Assembly: GCA_902621725.1 (NCBI GenBank) | Contig: CACNND010000005.1 | Span: forward strand, 21,663 to 85,662 | From: an uncultured Alphaproteobacteria bacterium | GTDB taxonomy: Bacteria; Pseudomonadota; Alphaproteobacteria; HIMB59; GCA-002718135 | Direction: 5' to 3' | DNA length: 64,000 bases | In this document: positions 19,226-29,444 of the stretch, piece after piece | Layout of the letters: the number at the start of each line of letters is the position of its first letter | How positions within the stretch are numbered: position 1 is the stretch's first letter | Translations under genes and position numbers: made by a program | Notes under the pieces: generated by a model | The model's input: the letters and a program-made list of their open reading frames with translations, nothing else | Databases searched by the model: none | What the model was told of the DNA's origin: nothing

Positions 19226-20186
19226 ACAATTTTACTAAAGGTCTTGCACCATAATGCGAAATAATTTCCGCAGCAGCAATTGATGCATAATTACCGCATT
19301 CATCCATTGCTTTCCCTTTAGAATAACCAAATAAAAAACCAGCTGCAAATAAATCCCCAGCTCCAGTTGTATCTACAACTTTTTCTACTTTTTTTGCAGC
19401 AACTTCAGTGATGTCATTACCAGAAACAATAACTGATCCACTACTTCCTTTGGTAATAGCAGCAATTATATTTAATGATTTTGCATATTCTAGACCTTCT
19501 TCAAAACTTTCTGTTTGTGCCATTGCTTTGATTTCATCTTCATTAGCAAAAAGAATATCAACATTCTCAGTTATTAATTCTTTAAAAGAGTCTCTGTGTC
19601 TATCAACACAAAAAAGATCAGATAAAGTAAATGCAATTTTTTGATTATCGGATTTGCAAATATCCACCATTTTTTTCATAGCCTTTTTTGCATTTTCATT
19701 GTCCCACAAGTAACCTTCCAAATATGCAATCTTATGATTTATAATATCATCCTCTTTTATATCTTCAGGTCCTATTAATGTCCCAGCACCAAGAAAAGTA
19801 CACATTGTTCTTGTTCCATCTTCTTCAACAAAAATTGTACAACATCCAGTTGAAATATCAGGAGATGTAAATCCCAATGGAAATTTTAGTCCTTCCCGGA
19901 TCATATCTTTTTGAAGGTATACTCCAATTTCATCATTTTTAATTTTTCCAATAAAACTTCCATTACCGCCAAAAGAGGTGATACCAAACATGGAGTTACC
20001 AAGGGAACCTCCGCCTGCCATTTCTCTGATGGAATAACTTTCATGCAAATTATTTTTTAAGTTTTCATCAATAAGATTCATAGAATCTCTATTAATTTCA
20101 TGCTTTTCAATTTCACTTTGATTGGAAGGAATTATGGCATCTACCATAGCATTTCCAATTCCAACTACATCTAATTTATCACTCAT
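19212..20186 (-). CDS. PfkB family kinase, adenosine kinase-like
   Basis: GIGNAMVDAI, AGGGSLGNSMFGI, VDTTGAGDLFAAGFLFG. Confidence 0.88.
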   Translation of the reverse strand: MSDKLDVVGIGNAMVDAIIPSNQSEIEKHEINRDSMNLIDENLKNNLHESYSIREMAGGGSLGNSMFGITSFGGNGSFIGKIKNDEIGVYLQKDMIREGLKFPLGFTSPDISTGCCTIFVEEDGTRTMCTFLGAGTLIGPEDIKEDDIINHKIAYLEGYLWDNENAKKAMKKMVDICKSDNQKIAFTLSDLFCVDRHRDSFKELITENVDILFANEDEIKAMAQTESFEEGLEYAKSLNIIAAITKGSSGSVIVSGNDITEVAAKKVEKVVDTTGAGDLFAAGFLFGYSKGKAMDECGNYASIAAAEIISHYGARPLVKLSSLI

Positions 20187-21067
20187 TTTTGTTTAATTAT
20201 TATAGGTACTAATTGTACTATAATGACTCCAACAAATATTGCAAGGCATCCAAGTATTTTTTGTGTGTCTAAAATTTGATTTAAAAGTATCCAACCTGCT
20301 ATTGCAGCAAAGACTGACTCCATTGATAAAATAATAGCAGCAGGAGCAGGATTAGCTTTATGTTGAGCAATAATTTGAAGTGTATATCCAATGCCAGCAG
20401 AAAAAATACCTGTATATAAAATTTCAAACCATTCAATTTGCATATTTGACAGCTTTGGTTCCTCCCACATAAAAGCTAAGATCATAGATAAAATAAAAAC
20501 AATGAAGTACTGAATACTTCCAAATAAAAAAGGACTGTTAAGTTCTTTCATAAAAATATCGATACAAATAATATGTAAGGCAAAAAATAAAGCAGCAATA
20601 AACAAGAGTGAATCTGATTGTTGAATTTCAACTGATTGATTAGAGGACAAAAGATATGATCCATACAAACAAAGTAAAATGGCAATCCAGATAATCCAGT
20701 GTACCTGTTTTTTAATTATGAATCTTGAAATTATACCAACAAAGGGAACGTAAAGAGTGCTAAGAAAAGCAGCATTTGATATTAATGATTTTTGTAAAGC
20801 GTATTGTTGAAGACCCATACCACCAAAAAGAAAAAAACCTGTAGCTAAACAAAGATAAACTTTTTTTCTATCACTTAATATTTTAACAATATTTTGTTGT
20901 TCTAGATAAATCGCAAATGGAATTACTGTTAAAAAAGCAAAAAAGAATCTTCCAAAGCTAAAAGTAAAAGGACCTATGGCTCCCATTCCAGTAGTTTGAC
21001 TGACAAAAGCTGTTCCCCATATAAGTGAGGCAATTAACATGAGTATGTTAGCTCTTGTATGACTCAT
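20183..21067 (-). CDS. DMT superfamily (EamA) transporter
   Basis: Ten-TM pattern; LIWGTAFVSQTTGMGAIGPFTFSFGRFFFA...PAPAAIILSMESVFAAIAGWILLNQ. Confidence 0.88.
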   Translation of the reverse strand: MSHTRANILMLIASLIWGTAFVSQTTGMGAIGPFTFSFGRFFFAFLTVIPFAIYLEQQNIVKILSDRKKVYLCLATGFFLFGGMGLQQYALQKSLISNAAFLSTLYVPFVGIISRFIIKKQVHWIIWIAILLCLYGSYLLSSNQSVEIQQSDSLLFIAALFFALHIICIDIFMKELNSPFLFGSIQYFIVFILSMILAFMWEEPKLSNMQIEWFEILYTGIFSAGIGYTLQIIAQHKANPAPAAIILSMESVFAAIAGWILLNQILDTQKILGCLAIFVGVIIVQLVPIIIKQK

Positions 21068-21088
21068 AAAAATATTTGATTACTTATT

Positions 21089-22879
21089 TTATTGTTTATC
21101 TTTATTAATCCACCAAGACTCAATTACAATTCCGTAAAGTGGAATTTCATCTGGGTATTCAAAAAAATCCCAATAAGCAATTCTGTCTTTGTTGCTATGA
21201 TAAAGAGGAACAACATAGTGACCCCATAACAATACTCTATCAAGTGCGTGGATCGCCGTTGTCAATTCTTCTCTATTTGTTGCACTAATTAGTTTTTCAA
21301 TTAATGCATCAACTGCTGGACTATTGATACCAGGATAATTTCTGCTTCCATCTTTTTGACCAACTTCTGATCCCCAATAAAATTGTTGCTCATTTCCTGG
21401 GCTTAAACTGACTCCCCAATATCTTTTAATCATATCAAAATCATAACTTAACAAACGTTCTTGATACTGTGATGAATCAACAGTTCTTACATCCATTGTA
21501 ATGCCAAGTTTTTTTAAATTACTTTGATAGGCTAAGGCAATTTTCTCATCAGATGGACTGACAATCAAGAACTCAAATTTGAATTCTTTTCCATCTTTTA
21601 CCAGTTTTCCATTTTCAACAAACCATCCCTCTTTTTCAAGTATTTCTTTTGCTTTCAATAAATTTTTACGGTCATTACCACTTCCATCCGTAATAGGTGG
21701 CGTAAATGATTCGGTAAATACCTCTGCTGGAATTTCATCTTTCCATACATTCAGTAACTCTAACTCATTTTTTGACGGTAAGCCTGAAGAGGCTAATGGT
21801 GAATTATCAAAATAACTATCTGTTCTCACATAAGCATTTTGATATATTGTTTTATTAATCCATTCATGATCATAGGCATAACTTAAAGCAAGTCTTACAT
21901 TTCTATTATTAAATATGTCACGTCTTGTATTCATCACAAGACCATTCATTCCAACAGGTCTATCGTTATTCATTTCTGTCAGTATTACCTCTCCATTCTG
22001 AACAGCTTTGAAATCATATTCTGATAACCAACGTTTAACATTGTACTCTCTTCTAAAGTCGTATTCACCAACCTTAAATGCTTCAACTAAGACATTTGAG
22101 TCTTTGTAATAATCATAAATAATTGTATCAAAATTATAGAGACCTTTATTTACTGGTAAATCTTTTGCCCAATAATTTTCAACGCGTTTGTATTTTATTT
22201 GACGGCCTGGATCGAGACTATCAACTTGGTATGGACCACTGCCTAGAGGGATATCTAAAAATGTTTTTGTAACATCAAGATTTTCATAAAACTTTTTTGG
22301 AATGATAGGAAGAAAGCCCGCAATAATAAGAGGCAATTCTTTATCTTCATTATTTTCAAAAATCATTTTTATTCCATCATTTCCAATCAATTGAGTTTCA
22401 ACAACTTTGCCATATGTTTTTTTCTGATTTGGAGTACCTTTTGTTTGAAATGTTTCTAGACTAAACAATACATCATCGCGTGTTATTGGTGAGCCATCAT
22501 GAAAGGTTGCATTTGCATTTAAATAAAAAGTTATAGATGATCTATCTTCAGGCAGTTCTACTTTTTCAGCTATTAAACCATAGAGAGAGAATGCTTCATC
22601 CCATACTCTTCTCATTAACGTATCATTAACATACCCAAGTCCAGCAGCTTTAGAACCTTTAAATGCTACTCTATTAAGATTATCAAAAGAACCATATGAT
22701 CCAAATTTTACCGTTCCACCTTTAGGTGCATTTGGGTTTACATAATCTAGATTTTCAAAATCACTGGCATACTTTGGTGTTCCATGCATTGCAATTCCGT
22801 GAACTTTTTCACTGTAAGCATGTTTGTTAAGTGCAATTATTGAAGTTAAAATGGCAAATGCGATTAGAAATTTTTTCAT
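21089..22879 (-). CDS. Extracellular solute-binding protein family 5 (YejA-like)
   Basis: Signal peptide; HGIAMHGTPKYASDFENLDYVNPNAPKGGTVKFGSYGSFDNLN, DDVLFSLETF, typical SBP_bac_5 length. Confidence 0.9.
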   Translation of the reverse strand: MKKFLIAFAILTSIIALNKHAYSEKVHGIAMHGTPKYASDFENLDYVNPNAPKGGTVKFGSYGSFDNLNRVAFKGSKAAGLGYVNDTLMRRVWDEAFSLYGLIAEKVELPEDRSSITFYLNANATFHDGSPITRDDVLFSLETFQTKGTPNQKKTYGKVVETQLIGNDGIKMIFENNEDKELPLIIAGFLPIIPKKFYENLDVTKTFLDIPLGSGPYQVDSLDPGRQIKYKRVENYWAKDLPVNKGLYNFDTIIYDYYKDSNVLVEAFKVGEYDFRREYNVKRWLSEYDFKAVQNGEVILTEMNNDRPVGMNGLVMNTRRDIFNNRNVRLALSYAYDHEWINKTIYQNAYVRTDSYFDNSPLASSGLPSKNELELLNVWKDEIPAEVFTESFTPPITDGSGNDRKNLLKAKEILEKEGWFVENGKLVKDGKEFKFEFLIVSPSDEKIALAYQSNLKKLGITMDVRTVDSSQYQERLLSYDFDMIKRYWGVSLSPGNEQQFYWGSEVGQKDGSRNYPGINSPAVDALIEKLISATNREELTTAIHALDRVLLWGHYVVPLYHSNKDRIAYWDFFEYPDEIPLYGIVIESWWINKDKQ

Positions 22880-22948
22880 AGATATATCCTATCAAAAAAA
22901 AAGACAGATTTGTAATGAAATATAAATTTAAAAAATTATATTAATAGA

Positions 22949-23356
22949 ATGCAAACCCTTAAATTAATTTCGGTACTTATAATATTATGTATTGGACATA
23001 GTATTCATGCAGCAGAAGTTGATATTTTTAAAGGTATGAAACTATATGCTGAAAATTGTGCAGGGTGTCATATGGGTAATTTAGCAGGTCATGAAGAGTG
23101 GGATAAATCGTTAGATGAAGATGGCCATAGAAGAGCACCTCCTCTTAATGGCACTGGGCATACTTGGCACCACTCTCCTGCACAATTATTTCATGTCATT
23201 AAATATGGTTTTAAAAAATCAAATCCTGATTATGAAGGTAAAATGCTTGGTAATGATGCGTTATCAGATGACGATGTTTGGTCTATTCTTGAATTTATCA
23301 AAAGTACATGGCCAGAAAAAATACTAAATAAATATGACTCCCATTTTAAAAGCTAA
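22949..23356 (+). CDS. c-type cytochrome, mono-heme, secreted
   Basis: Signal peptide, CAGCH heme motif, distal Met region. Confidence 0.88.
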   Translation: MQTLKLISVLIILCIGHSIHAAEVDIFKGMKLYAENCAGCHMGNLAGHEEWDKSLDEDGHRRAPPLNGTGHTWHHSPAQLFHVIKYGFKKSNPDYEGKMLGNDALSDDDVWSILEFIKSTWPEKILNKYDSHFKS

Positions 23357-23360
23357 GATT

Positions 23361-23386
23361 ATTGAAGCAAATCTTCAATTTTAATA
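23361..23386 (+). terminator. Weak hairpin/terminator between cytochrome c and msrP
   Basis: ATTGAAG-CAAAT-CTTCAAT followed by TTTAATATTT. Confidence 0.35.
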
Positions 23387-23407
23387 TTTAAGATATATAT
23401 TATTATT

Positions 23408-24325
23408 ATGAAAATTTTAGGATCTGAAATCACACCCTATAAGACATATTTAAATAGACGTAAGTTTATAAAGGGATCTTTAGCTAGCACCATGCTAGCA
23501 ACGGTTACCTCATCAGCATTTGCAAACCACGATAGTGATCTTTCTATTTATACTAAAAATATAAATGAAAACGACAAACTTAATTCTTACGAAGAAATCA
23601 CAACGTACAATAATTTTTATGAGTTTGGGACTCATAAAAAACATCCCCATTTAAATTCTGGAAATTTTAAACCTAGGCCATGGACAATAAAAATAGATGG
23701 TCTTGTGAAAAAGCCTCAAACATTTGACTTAGAAAAAATTTTATCAAATGTAACAATAGAAGATAGGGTTTATAGATTAAGATGTGTTGAAGCATGGTCC
23801 ATGGTTATTCCTTGGCAAGGTTTTCAGTTATCTGAACTTATAAAAATGGCCGAACCTCTAAGTTCAGCAAAGTATGTTCAATTTGTAACTGTGTTCAGGC
23901 CGGAAGAAATGCCAGGTCAGCAAAAGAGAACAATTATTTGGCCATATAGAGAAGGACTTCGAATGGATGAAGCAATGAATCCTCTAACAATATTAGCAAC
24001 TGGATTGTATGGTCATGAAATGCCTAATCAAAATGGTGCACCCATCAGATTAGTAGTTCCATGGAAGTATGGTTTCAAATCAATTAAATCAATTGTGGAA
24101 ATTAGATTTTTAGATACTCAACCTGAAACATCTTGGGAAACTTTAGCTCCTTGGGAATATGGTTTTTATGCTAATGTTAATCCTAATGTTAATCATCCAA
24201 GATGGAGTCAAGGAACAGAGAGACGAATTGGAGAGTTTAAAAGAAGAGAAACACTTATGTTTAATGGCTATGAAGAAGAAGTAGCACATCTCTATAAAGA
24301 TTTAGATTTGACTAAATTTTATTAA
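23408..24325 (+). CDS. msrP: Protein-methionine-sulfoxide reductase catalytic subunit MsrP (YedY)
   Basis: NRRKFIKGSLAST Tat leader; RLRCVEAWSMVIPWQGFQL (Mo-pterin Cys), MNPLTILATGLYGHEMPNQNGAPIRLVVPWKYGFKSIKSI. Confidence 0.95.
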   Translation: MKILGSEITPYKTYLNRRKFIKGSLASTMLATVTSSAFANHDSDLSIYTKNINENDKLNSYEEITTYNNFYEFGTHKKHPHLNSGNFKPRPWTIKIDGLVKKPQTFDLEKILSNVTIEDRVYRLRCVEAWSMVIPWQGFQLSELIKMAEPLSSAKYVQFVTVFRPEEMPGQQKRTIIWPYREGLRMDEAMNPLTILATGLYGHEMPNQNGAPIRLVVPWKYGFKSIKSIVEIRFLDTQPETSWETLAPWEYGFYANVNPNVNHPRWSQGTERRIGEFKRRETLMFNGYEEEVAHLYKDLDLTKFY

Positions 24326-24328
24326 TGA

Positions 24329-24934
24329 ATGTTTTCAACAAGAAATTTTAATCGCAGTAAACCTGTCTTATTTATTTTAATTTTATTTCCTAGTCTACTC
24401 TGGGCTTACCAATTTGTTACTGGAAATCTTGGAGTAAATCCAATTGAAAAACTAATGGATGAGTTAGGTCTAATGGCACTTAGATTAATAATAATAACTC
24501 TTATGATTACTACTCTATCAAATATTAAACCTTTAAAATCGATAGTTGTATTACGAAGAATGATTGGACTTTTTGCGTTCTATTATGTCTGTTTGCATTT
24601 CTCCACTTACATAGTTTTAGATCATTTTTTAGATATGCAATTTATCATACAAGATATTATAAAAAGACCATTTATAACTTTTGGTTTTATAAGTTTTCTT
24701 TTTTTAATCCCACTTGCTAGCACTTCAACAAACAATATGATTAAACGATTAGGTTTTAAATTATGGAAGAAAATTCATTATTTAATTTACCCAGTAGCCA
24801 TTCTGGCTTGTATGCATTTTTATGTTTTAGTTCGCGCTGATAAAACCGAACCAGTCATTTATATGGGAATAATTATTCTCTTATTACTTCATAGAATATT
24901 TAAAAGACTTACTCGTCCTCAGTTGGCTCAGTAA
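24329..24934 (+). CDS. msrQ: Heme-binding membrane subunit MsrQ (YedZ)
   Basis: Ferric-reductase-like TM protein; RRMIGLFAFYYVCLHFSTY, WKKIHYLIYPVAILACMHFYVLVRAD; directly after msrP. Confidence 0.93.
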   Translation: MFSTRNFNRSKPVLFILILFPSLLWAYQFVTGNLGVNPIEKLMDELGLMALRLIIITLMITTLSNIKPLKSIVVLRRMIGLFAFYYVCLHFSTYIVLDHFLDMQFIIQDIIKRPFITFGFISFLFLIPLASTSTNNMIKRLGFKLWKKIHYLIYPVAILACMHFYVLVRADKTEPVIYMGIIILLLLHRIFKRLTRPQLAQ

Positions 24935-26147
24935 CGGGGTTCATTTCCATACCGGCAGGACTAATATTTCGTGGTAAAGGGTTGTATTGTGATTCAAGAT
25001 CACGTGGTTTAGTTCTTTGTGTCATTCTATACAAACCAAACAGTCCTAGCAGTCCATGTATTAAAAATAAATAGATGTAAAAACCTACCGCTCCTAAAAT
25101 TTCCATGAATCCAGAAACAAACAAAGGTCCGATAATTGACCCAATACCAATAAGTATACCAAAGGTTGCACTTGCTGATACTATCTCATTAGGTTGTAAG
25201 AAGTCATTTGTATGAGCAACTGTAAGTGAATACATTGGTAAACATGCAACTGAAAAAAGACCAGTAAAAATTAAGAATAATGTTAGCGGCATAAAGTTTG
25301 CAAAAACAAAAAATAAACTCAAACCTGAAGCCATAAAAGAAACACCAATAAGAATAACACGTCTATCAATTCTATCTGACAAATATCCAATAGGCCATTG
25401 AGATAGGGCGCCAGCTGAAGTTATAATCATCATATACAGAGAAATTTCAAATAAGCTTAAATTAATAGATGAAGCATAAATTGCACCGTATCCAAAAACC
25501 GCACTATGCGATAAACCAGTTGCTAAGGCACCAACAAAACCCAAAGGTGAAACAGTATAAAATTCTCTTAAAGAAAAAAATTTAGGACTTTCTGTATTAG
25601 GTTGTTCTGTTGAAGATAAAAGAATAGGAAGAAGTGCGAATGATAATAAGATTGATACTAAAATAAATAAATCAACCTTAGCTGGATCACCTAAATTTAA
25701 TAAAAATTGCCCTGCTCCAACAAACACAAAAGTAATAATCATGTAAACGGAAAGTAATTGACCACGAGTTTGATTAGTTGATTTTTCATTTAACCAGCTC
25801 TCCATGATCACATAAATTCCAGCAAGGCTTAAACCAGTTAATATTCGTATAAACATCCATGAATAGGGATGAACAAATACTGAGTGTAATAGTATAGCGA
25901 TAGAAGCAAGCGATGCTAAAGCGGCAAAAACTCTTATATGACCAACACGTTGTAAAAAACTTGGAATTGTTAACGCGCCAGTTAAGTATCCAACATAATA
26001 ACCAGCTATAATAAGTCCTGATGCAAAAAAACTAAAACCTTCTAAAACAGAACGAACACCGATAAGTGTTCCTTGCAAACCGTGACCAAGACTAATTAAA
26101 GCAAAGCCAAAAAAAAGGGCCCAAGTGTTTTGTAGTACCTTAAACAT
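24909..26147 (-). CDS. MFS transporter (YcaD-like)
   Basis: Twelve-TM pattern; RVGHIRVFAALASL, ESWLNEKSTNQTRGQLLSVYMI, QWPIGYLSDRIDRR. Confidence 0.88.
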   Translation of the reverse strand: MFKVLQNTWALFFGFALISLGHGLQGTLIGVRSVLEGFSFFASGLIIAGYYVGYLTGALTIPSFLQRVGHIRVFAALASLASIAILLHSVFVHPYSWMFIRILTGLSLAGIYVIMESWLNEKSTNQTRGQLLSVYMIITFVFVGAGQFLLNLGDPAKVDLFILVSILLSFALLPILLSSTEQPNTESPKFFSLREFYTVSPLGFVGALATGLSHSAVFGYGAIYASSINLSLFEISLYMMIITSAGALSQWPIGYLSDRIDRRVILIGVSFMASGLSLFFVFANFMPLTLFLIFTGLFSVACLPMYSLTVAHTNDFLQPNEIVSASATFGILIGIGSIIGPLFVSGFMEILGAVGFYIYLFLIHGLLGLFGLYRMTQRTKPRDLESQYNPLPRNISPAGMEMNPVTEPTEDE

Positions 26148-26169
26148 CTTCTAAATTTTTATTGAAATT

Positions 26170-26523
26170 TTAGTATTCTTCTTCGCCGTCTTCTTTAGGT
26201 TTAATACCTTCGGCTATTGGATCAATTTCTGTTTCATCTTCTAATAAAACAGTATCATCCTCAAGATTGTCTTCGTTGTTATCCAAATCCAAATTATCGA
26301 TATCAAGGTCATCATCTTTTTCTTTTGGTTTTGGAGGAATAGGATTAGTTAAAGGAGCAGCATTAGTACTACCAGGTTTTCTACCACGTCTTGGTCTGGT
26401 CATTGTAGTTACTTCAATTAGTTTACCACATTCTGGACATTCCAGTTCAGTTCTTCCCAAGTCGTAGTATTGCTTACTACACATTGGACAAATTCTTTTT
26501 TGACCCCAAGATTCTTTGTACAT
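26170..26523 (-). CDS. TIGR02300-type (FYDLN acid) protein
   Basis: WGQKRICPMCSKQYYDLGRTELECPECGK, basic PRRGRKPG segment and long acidic tail. Confidence 0.88.
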   Translation of the reverse strand: MYKESWGQKRICPMCSKQYYDLGRTELECPECGKLIEVTTMTRPRRGRKPGSTNAAPLTNPIPPKPKEKDDDLDIDNLDLDNNEDNLEDDTVLLEDETEIDPIAEGIKPKEDGEEEY

Positions 26524-26525
26524 TT

Positions 26526-26696
26526 CTACTTTTCTTTTTTTATAAATATTTTACCACAATAACCACAAACAATTTTATTCTCATTATTGAAGGTATAATA
26601 AACTGCGGGATGTCCTAAACCATCTTCACCACCATCGCAAGAGATAGTTTCGGTTTTTGGATCTACTTCCACAATATCTTCAGTCATAAAAGCCAT
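26526..26696 (-). CDS. Small zinc-finger protein (zf-CHCC-like), 56 aa
   Basis: My reverse-strand translation: MAFMTEDIVEVDPKTETISCDGGEDGLGHPAVYYTFNNENKIVCGYCGKIFIKKEK*. C..H..CxxC pattern. Below the ORF-track size cutoff. Confidence 0.85.
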   Translation of the reverse strand: MAFMTEDIVEVDPKTETISCDGGEDGLGHPAVYYTFNNENKIVCGYCGKIFIKKEK

Positions 26697-26731
26697 ATAA
26701 AATTTTCATGCAAAAAGTCTATATTTTTTCC

Positions 26732-27580
26732 TTATAGAATTTGAAAATAAACAACCGAAATACCACTCACTATTAAAATAGAAGGTATTATTCGAGATTT
26801 TGCATTCTTCTCAAATAAGAAAAGCATTCCAATAATTGCAGCAAACACAATGCTTATTTCTCTAATACTAGAGACATAAGCTATTTCTATAAATTGCATA
26901 CTCCAAACAACAATTGCGTAACTACTTGTTGCAAAGACACCAGCAGCAATGCCTGATCTAAAAGTGTATGTTTCTCTTTTTCGTAAACCATCTTTAGAGA
27001 TCAAACCAATAATTAGTAAAGGTATTCCATTAAGTGTGAAGAGCCAGTAAATATAGGAAAAACCATTTTCAGAAAGTCTAACCCCGACCCCGTCAACTAA
27101 AGTGTAAGCAGTAATTAGAATAGCCGTTGATATTGCGAGAGCAAAACCTCTGAAGTTAAAAGATAAATTTTTAGAATAAGAAATTAAAAATAACCCAATA
27201 CAAACAATTAATATTCCAACAAAACCAGCAACACTAATATTGGAACTTAAAAATAAAATACTAATGATCGCTACAAACAGACATGAACTTCCTCTAGAAA
27301 TTGGATATATGTAAGAGAGATCACCGTACCTATATGAGTAGATAACATTTAGTCTGTAGAAGACATGAATGATTACGGTTGCTATTAAAAAATACCAAAC
27401 CTCTAAAGTTGGAAATGGAACAGTAAATGTTAAAGGTAAAAAAATAGTAACTTCCAAGACAGACGTTATACCCATTAACGATAAAGGGTTCTTACTTGAT
27501 TTTATTATAGCACTCCAAACTGCATGACATAGAGCAGAAACAAGAATTAAGATAAAAATAAAATTTACTGACAATGTCAT
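26732..27580 (-). CDS. DMT/EamA-like transporter
   Basis: Ten-TM pattern; SYRYGDLSYIYPISRGSSCLFVAIISILFL. Confidence 0.82.
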   Translation of the reverse strand: MTLSVNFIFILILVSALCHAVWSAIIKSSKNPLSLMGITSVLEVTIFLPLTFTVPFPTLEVWYFLIATVIIHVFYRLNVIYSYRYGDLSYIYPISRGSSCLFVAIISILFLSSNISVAGFVGILIVCIGLFLISYSKNLSFNFRGFALAISTAILITAYTLVDGVGVRLSENGFSYIYWLFTLNGIPLLIIGLISKDGLRKRETYTFRSGIAAGVFATSSYAIVVWSMQFIEIAYVSSIREISIVFAAIIGMLFLFEKNAKSRIIPSILIVSGISVVYFQIL

Positions 27581-27594
27581 CAGTAGATAAGAAT

Positions 27595-28488
27595 TTACTT
27601 CATGCCTGTCAAAGTAATTCCTTCAATAAATCGTTTTTGCGCGATTATAAAAGCAACAATAAGGGGAACTGTTACAGTAACTATTGAAGCCATCATAGGA
27701 CCAAATTCGTCACTATCTATTCCACCTCTGAATTCTCTTATACCAAGTGGTGGAGTAAAGAGATCTCTATTTCCTGTTATTACCATACGAGGCCAGAAAT
27801 AATCATTCCAGTGTGCAACAACTGAGAATATTGCAAAAGCAAGTAACGCTGGTATTGCAGTTGGAAGCATTACTTTCCATACAATTGCGTACTCTCCCAT
27901 GCCATCCATCCTGGCGGCATCAATTAATTCATCTGGCACAGTCATAAAGAATTGCCGCATTAAAAAGATTCCAAACACCGATATGGTCCAGGGGAGTATT
28001 AAGGCGGAATAGGTGTCAACTAATCCTGCCTGGGCTAACATAACATATAATGGAAGTGCAATTCCGTGAACTGGAATGAGCAAACAAAATAAAACCATCG
28101 AGAAAACAAATTCTCGTCCGTAAAACCGTAACTTGGCAAGTGCATATGCGCACGGTAAGGCGACTAAAACCTGAATGATAAAGATTGATAAAGTAACAAT
28201 GACACCATTCATTAAGTATCTAGGAATAGGAGCTTTTTCAAAAGCAAACCAATAGTTGTATTGATATGGCTTCATTGTACATGTTTCTTCTGAATAACCA
28301 GTTTTAACACATACAGGAAACGTTTGAGTTTCTTGTGCACCAATAAGACCACCAGAAATTGATTGGATTTCTTGCTGAGATTTTAATGACATTGAAACCA
28401 TCATATAAAAAGGGAGCATTACTACGATTGCACCAATAATTAAGATTGCATGCTTCCAACCTTCCCCAATATATTGTTTAGCTTCCAT
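27595..28488 (-). CDS. ABC transporter permease, MalG/UgpE family
   Basis: EAA loop ELIDAARMDGMGEYAIVWKVMLPTAIPALLAFAIF; YFWPRMV; C-terminal QKRFIEGITLTGMK. Confidence 0.92.
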   Translation of the reverse strand: MEAKQYIGEGWKHAILIIGAIVVMLPFYMMVSMSLKSQQEIQSISGGLIGAQETQTFPVCVKTGYSEETCTMKPYQYNYWFAFEKAPIPRYLMNGVIVTLSIFIIQVLVALPCAYALAKLRFYGREFVFSMVLFCLLIPVHGIALPLYVMLAQAGLVDTYSALILPWTISVFGIFLMRQFFMTVPDELIDAARMDGMGEYAIVWKVMLPTAIPALLAFAIFSVVAHWNDYFWPRMVITGNRDLFTPPLGIREFRGGIDSDEFGPMMASIVTVTVPLIVAFIIAQKRFIEGITLTGMK

Positions 28489-29444
28489 TAATAATGAACC
28501 CTCTTCTCAATGACATATCTTTGGAAAAACGTTAACACAAGAATAAATCCAATAAAGACAACAGTGATTGCTGCACCGATACTTGTTAAGTTTTGTTGAA
28601 TAGCTTTTTCAAAGATTGCATACATCATGACATACGTTGTTTTTGATGGACCACCTTTAGTAAGTATTTCGATAGTATCAAATACCTGAAATGTTCTAAT
28701 GGTAGTAATAGTCACAACAAACAACGTTGTTGGACCAAGCATTGGCCATGTAACAAGTTTAAATTGCTCCCATGTAGATTTAGCACCATCCATTTCTGCA
28801 GCTTGGTATAACTCTCTTGGTATACTTGTTAAGCCAGCTAAATATAAAACCATGTTAAAACCAAAAGCCTGCCAAATTCCTATGAAACATACTGTCCAAA
28901 TCGCAGTATTTTTTTGCTTTAACCAATATGGAAAATCCATGTTGTTTGCACATGCTACAGCATACCAGCTTTCTTGTGAGTCTACCCATGGCAACAAATG
29001 AAAACCAAGAATGAATTCTCTAACTCCTCCACACCCATTTGCTAAAAAACTATTTACAATTCCTAATGTTGGATGAAGAGTAAATTCCCATGCAATTGCC
29101 ATTGCAAGAAGAGTTGCCATAACTGGAAGAAAAAAAATTGTTTTATATATATCAGCGCCAAACCTTAGTGAGTTTAAGAGCATAGCAGCACATAATCCCA
29201 GTACAACAGAAATTGGAACGACAACAATAACATACGTCGCTGTGGCCCAAATCATTTTGACATATGTTTTTCGATTGAACATCTTGTCATAATTTTCTAG
29301 TCCAACCCACTCGAATGTTTTGTTTCCTAAATTGTAGTCAGTAAAAGAAATTCCTCCTGCAAGAAAAAGAGGAAAGATTAAAATAATTATCATCAGTATG
29401 ATTGCTGGTGCAATAAACCATATGTGAGCTTTTGAATTATGCAT
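28488..29444 (-). CDS. ABC transporter permease, MalF/UgpA family
   Basis: PLFLAGGISFTDYNL, ELYQAAEMDGAKSTWEQFKLVTWPMLGPTTLFV. Confidence 0.92.
   Translation of the reverse strand: MHNSKAHIWFIAPAIILMIIILIFPLFLAGGISFTDYNLGNKTFEWVGLENYDKMFNRKTYVKMIWATATYVIVVVPISVVLGLCAAMLLNSLRFGADIYKTIFFLPVMATLLAMAIAWEFTLHPTLGIVNSFLANGCGGVREFILGFHLLPWVDSQESWYAVACANNMDFPYWLKQKNTAIWTVCFIGIWQAFGFNMVLYLAGLTSIPRELYQAAEMDGAKSTWEQFKLVTWPMLGPTTLFVVTITTIRTFQVFDTIEILTKGGPSKTTYVMMYAIFEKAIQQNLTSIGAAITVVFIGFILVLTFFQRYVIEKRVHY

Noticed and set aside
24169-24197. Short tandem repeat GTTAATCCTAATGTTAAT in msrP
   Set aside because: Encodes NVNPNVN in a real protein; only two units, likely coding coincidence.
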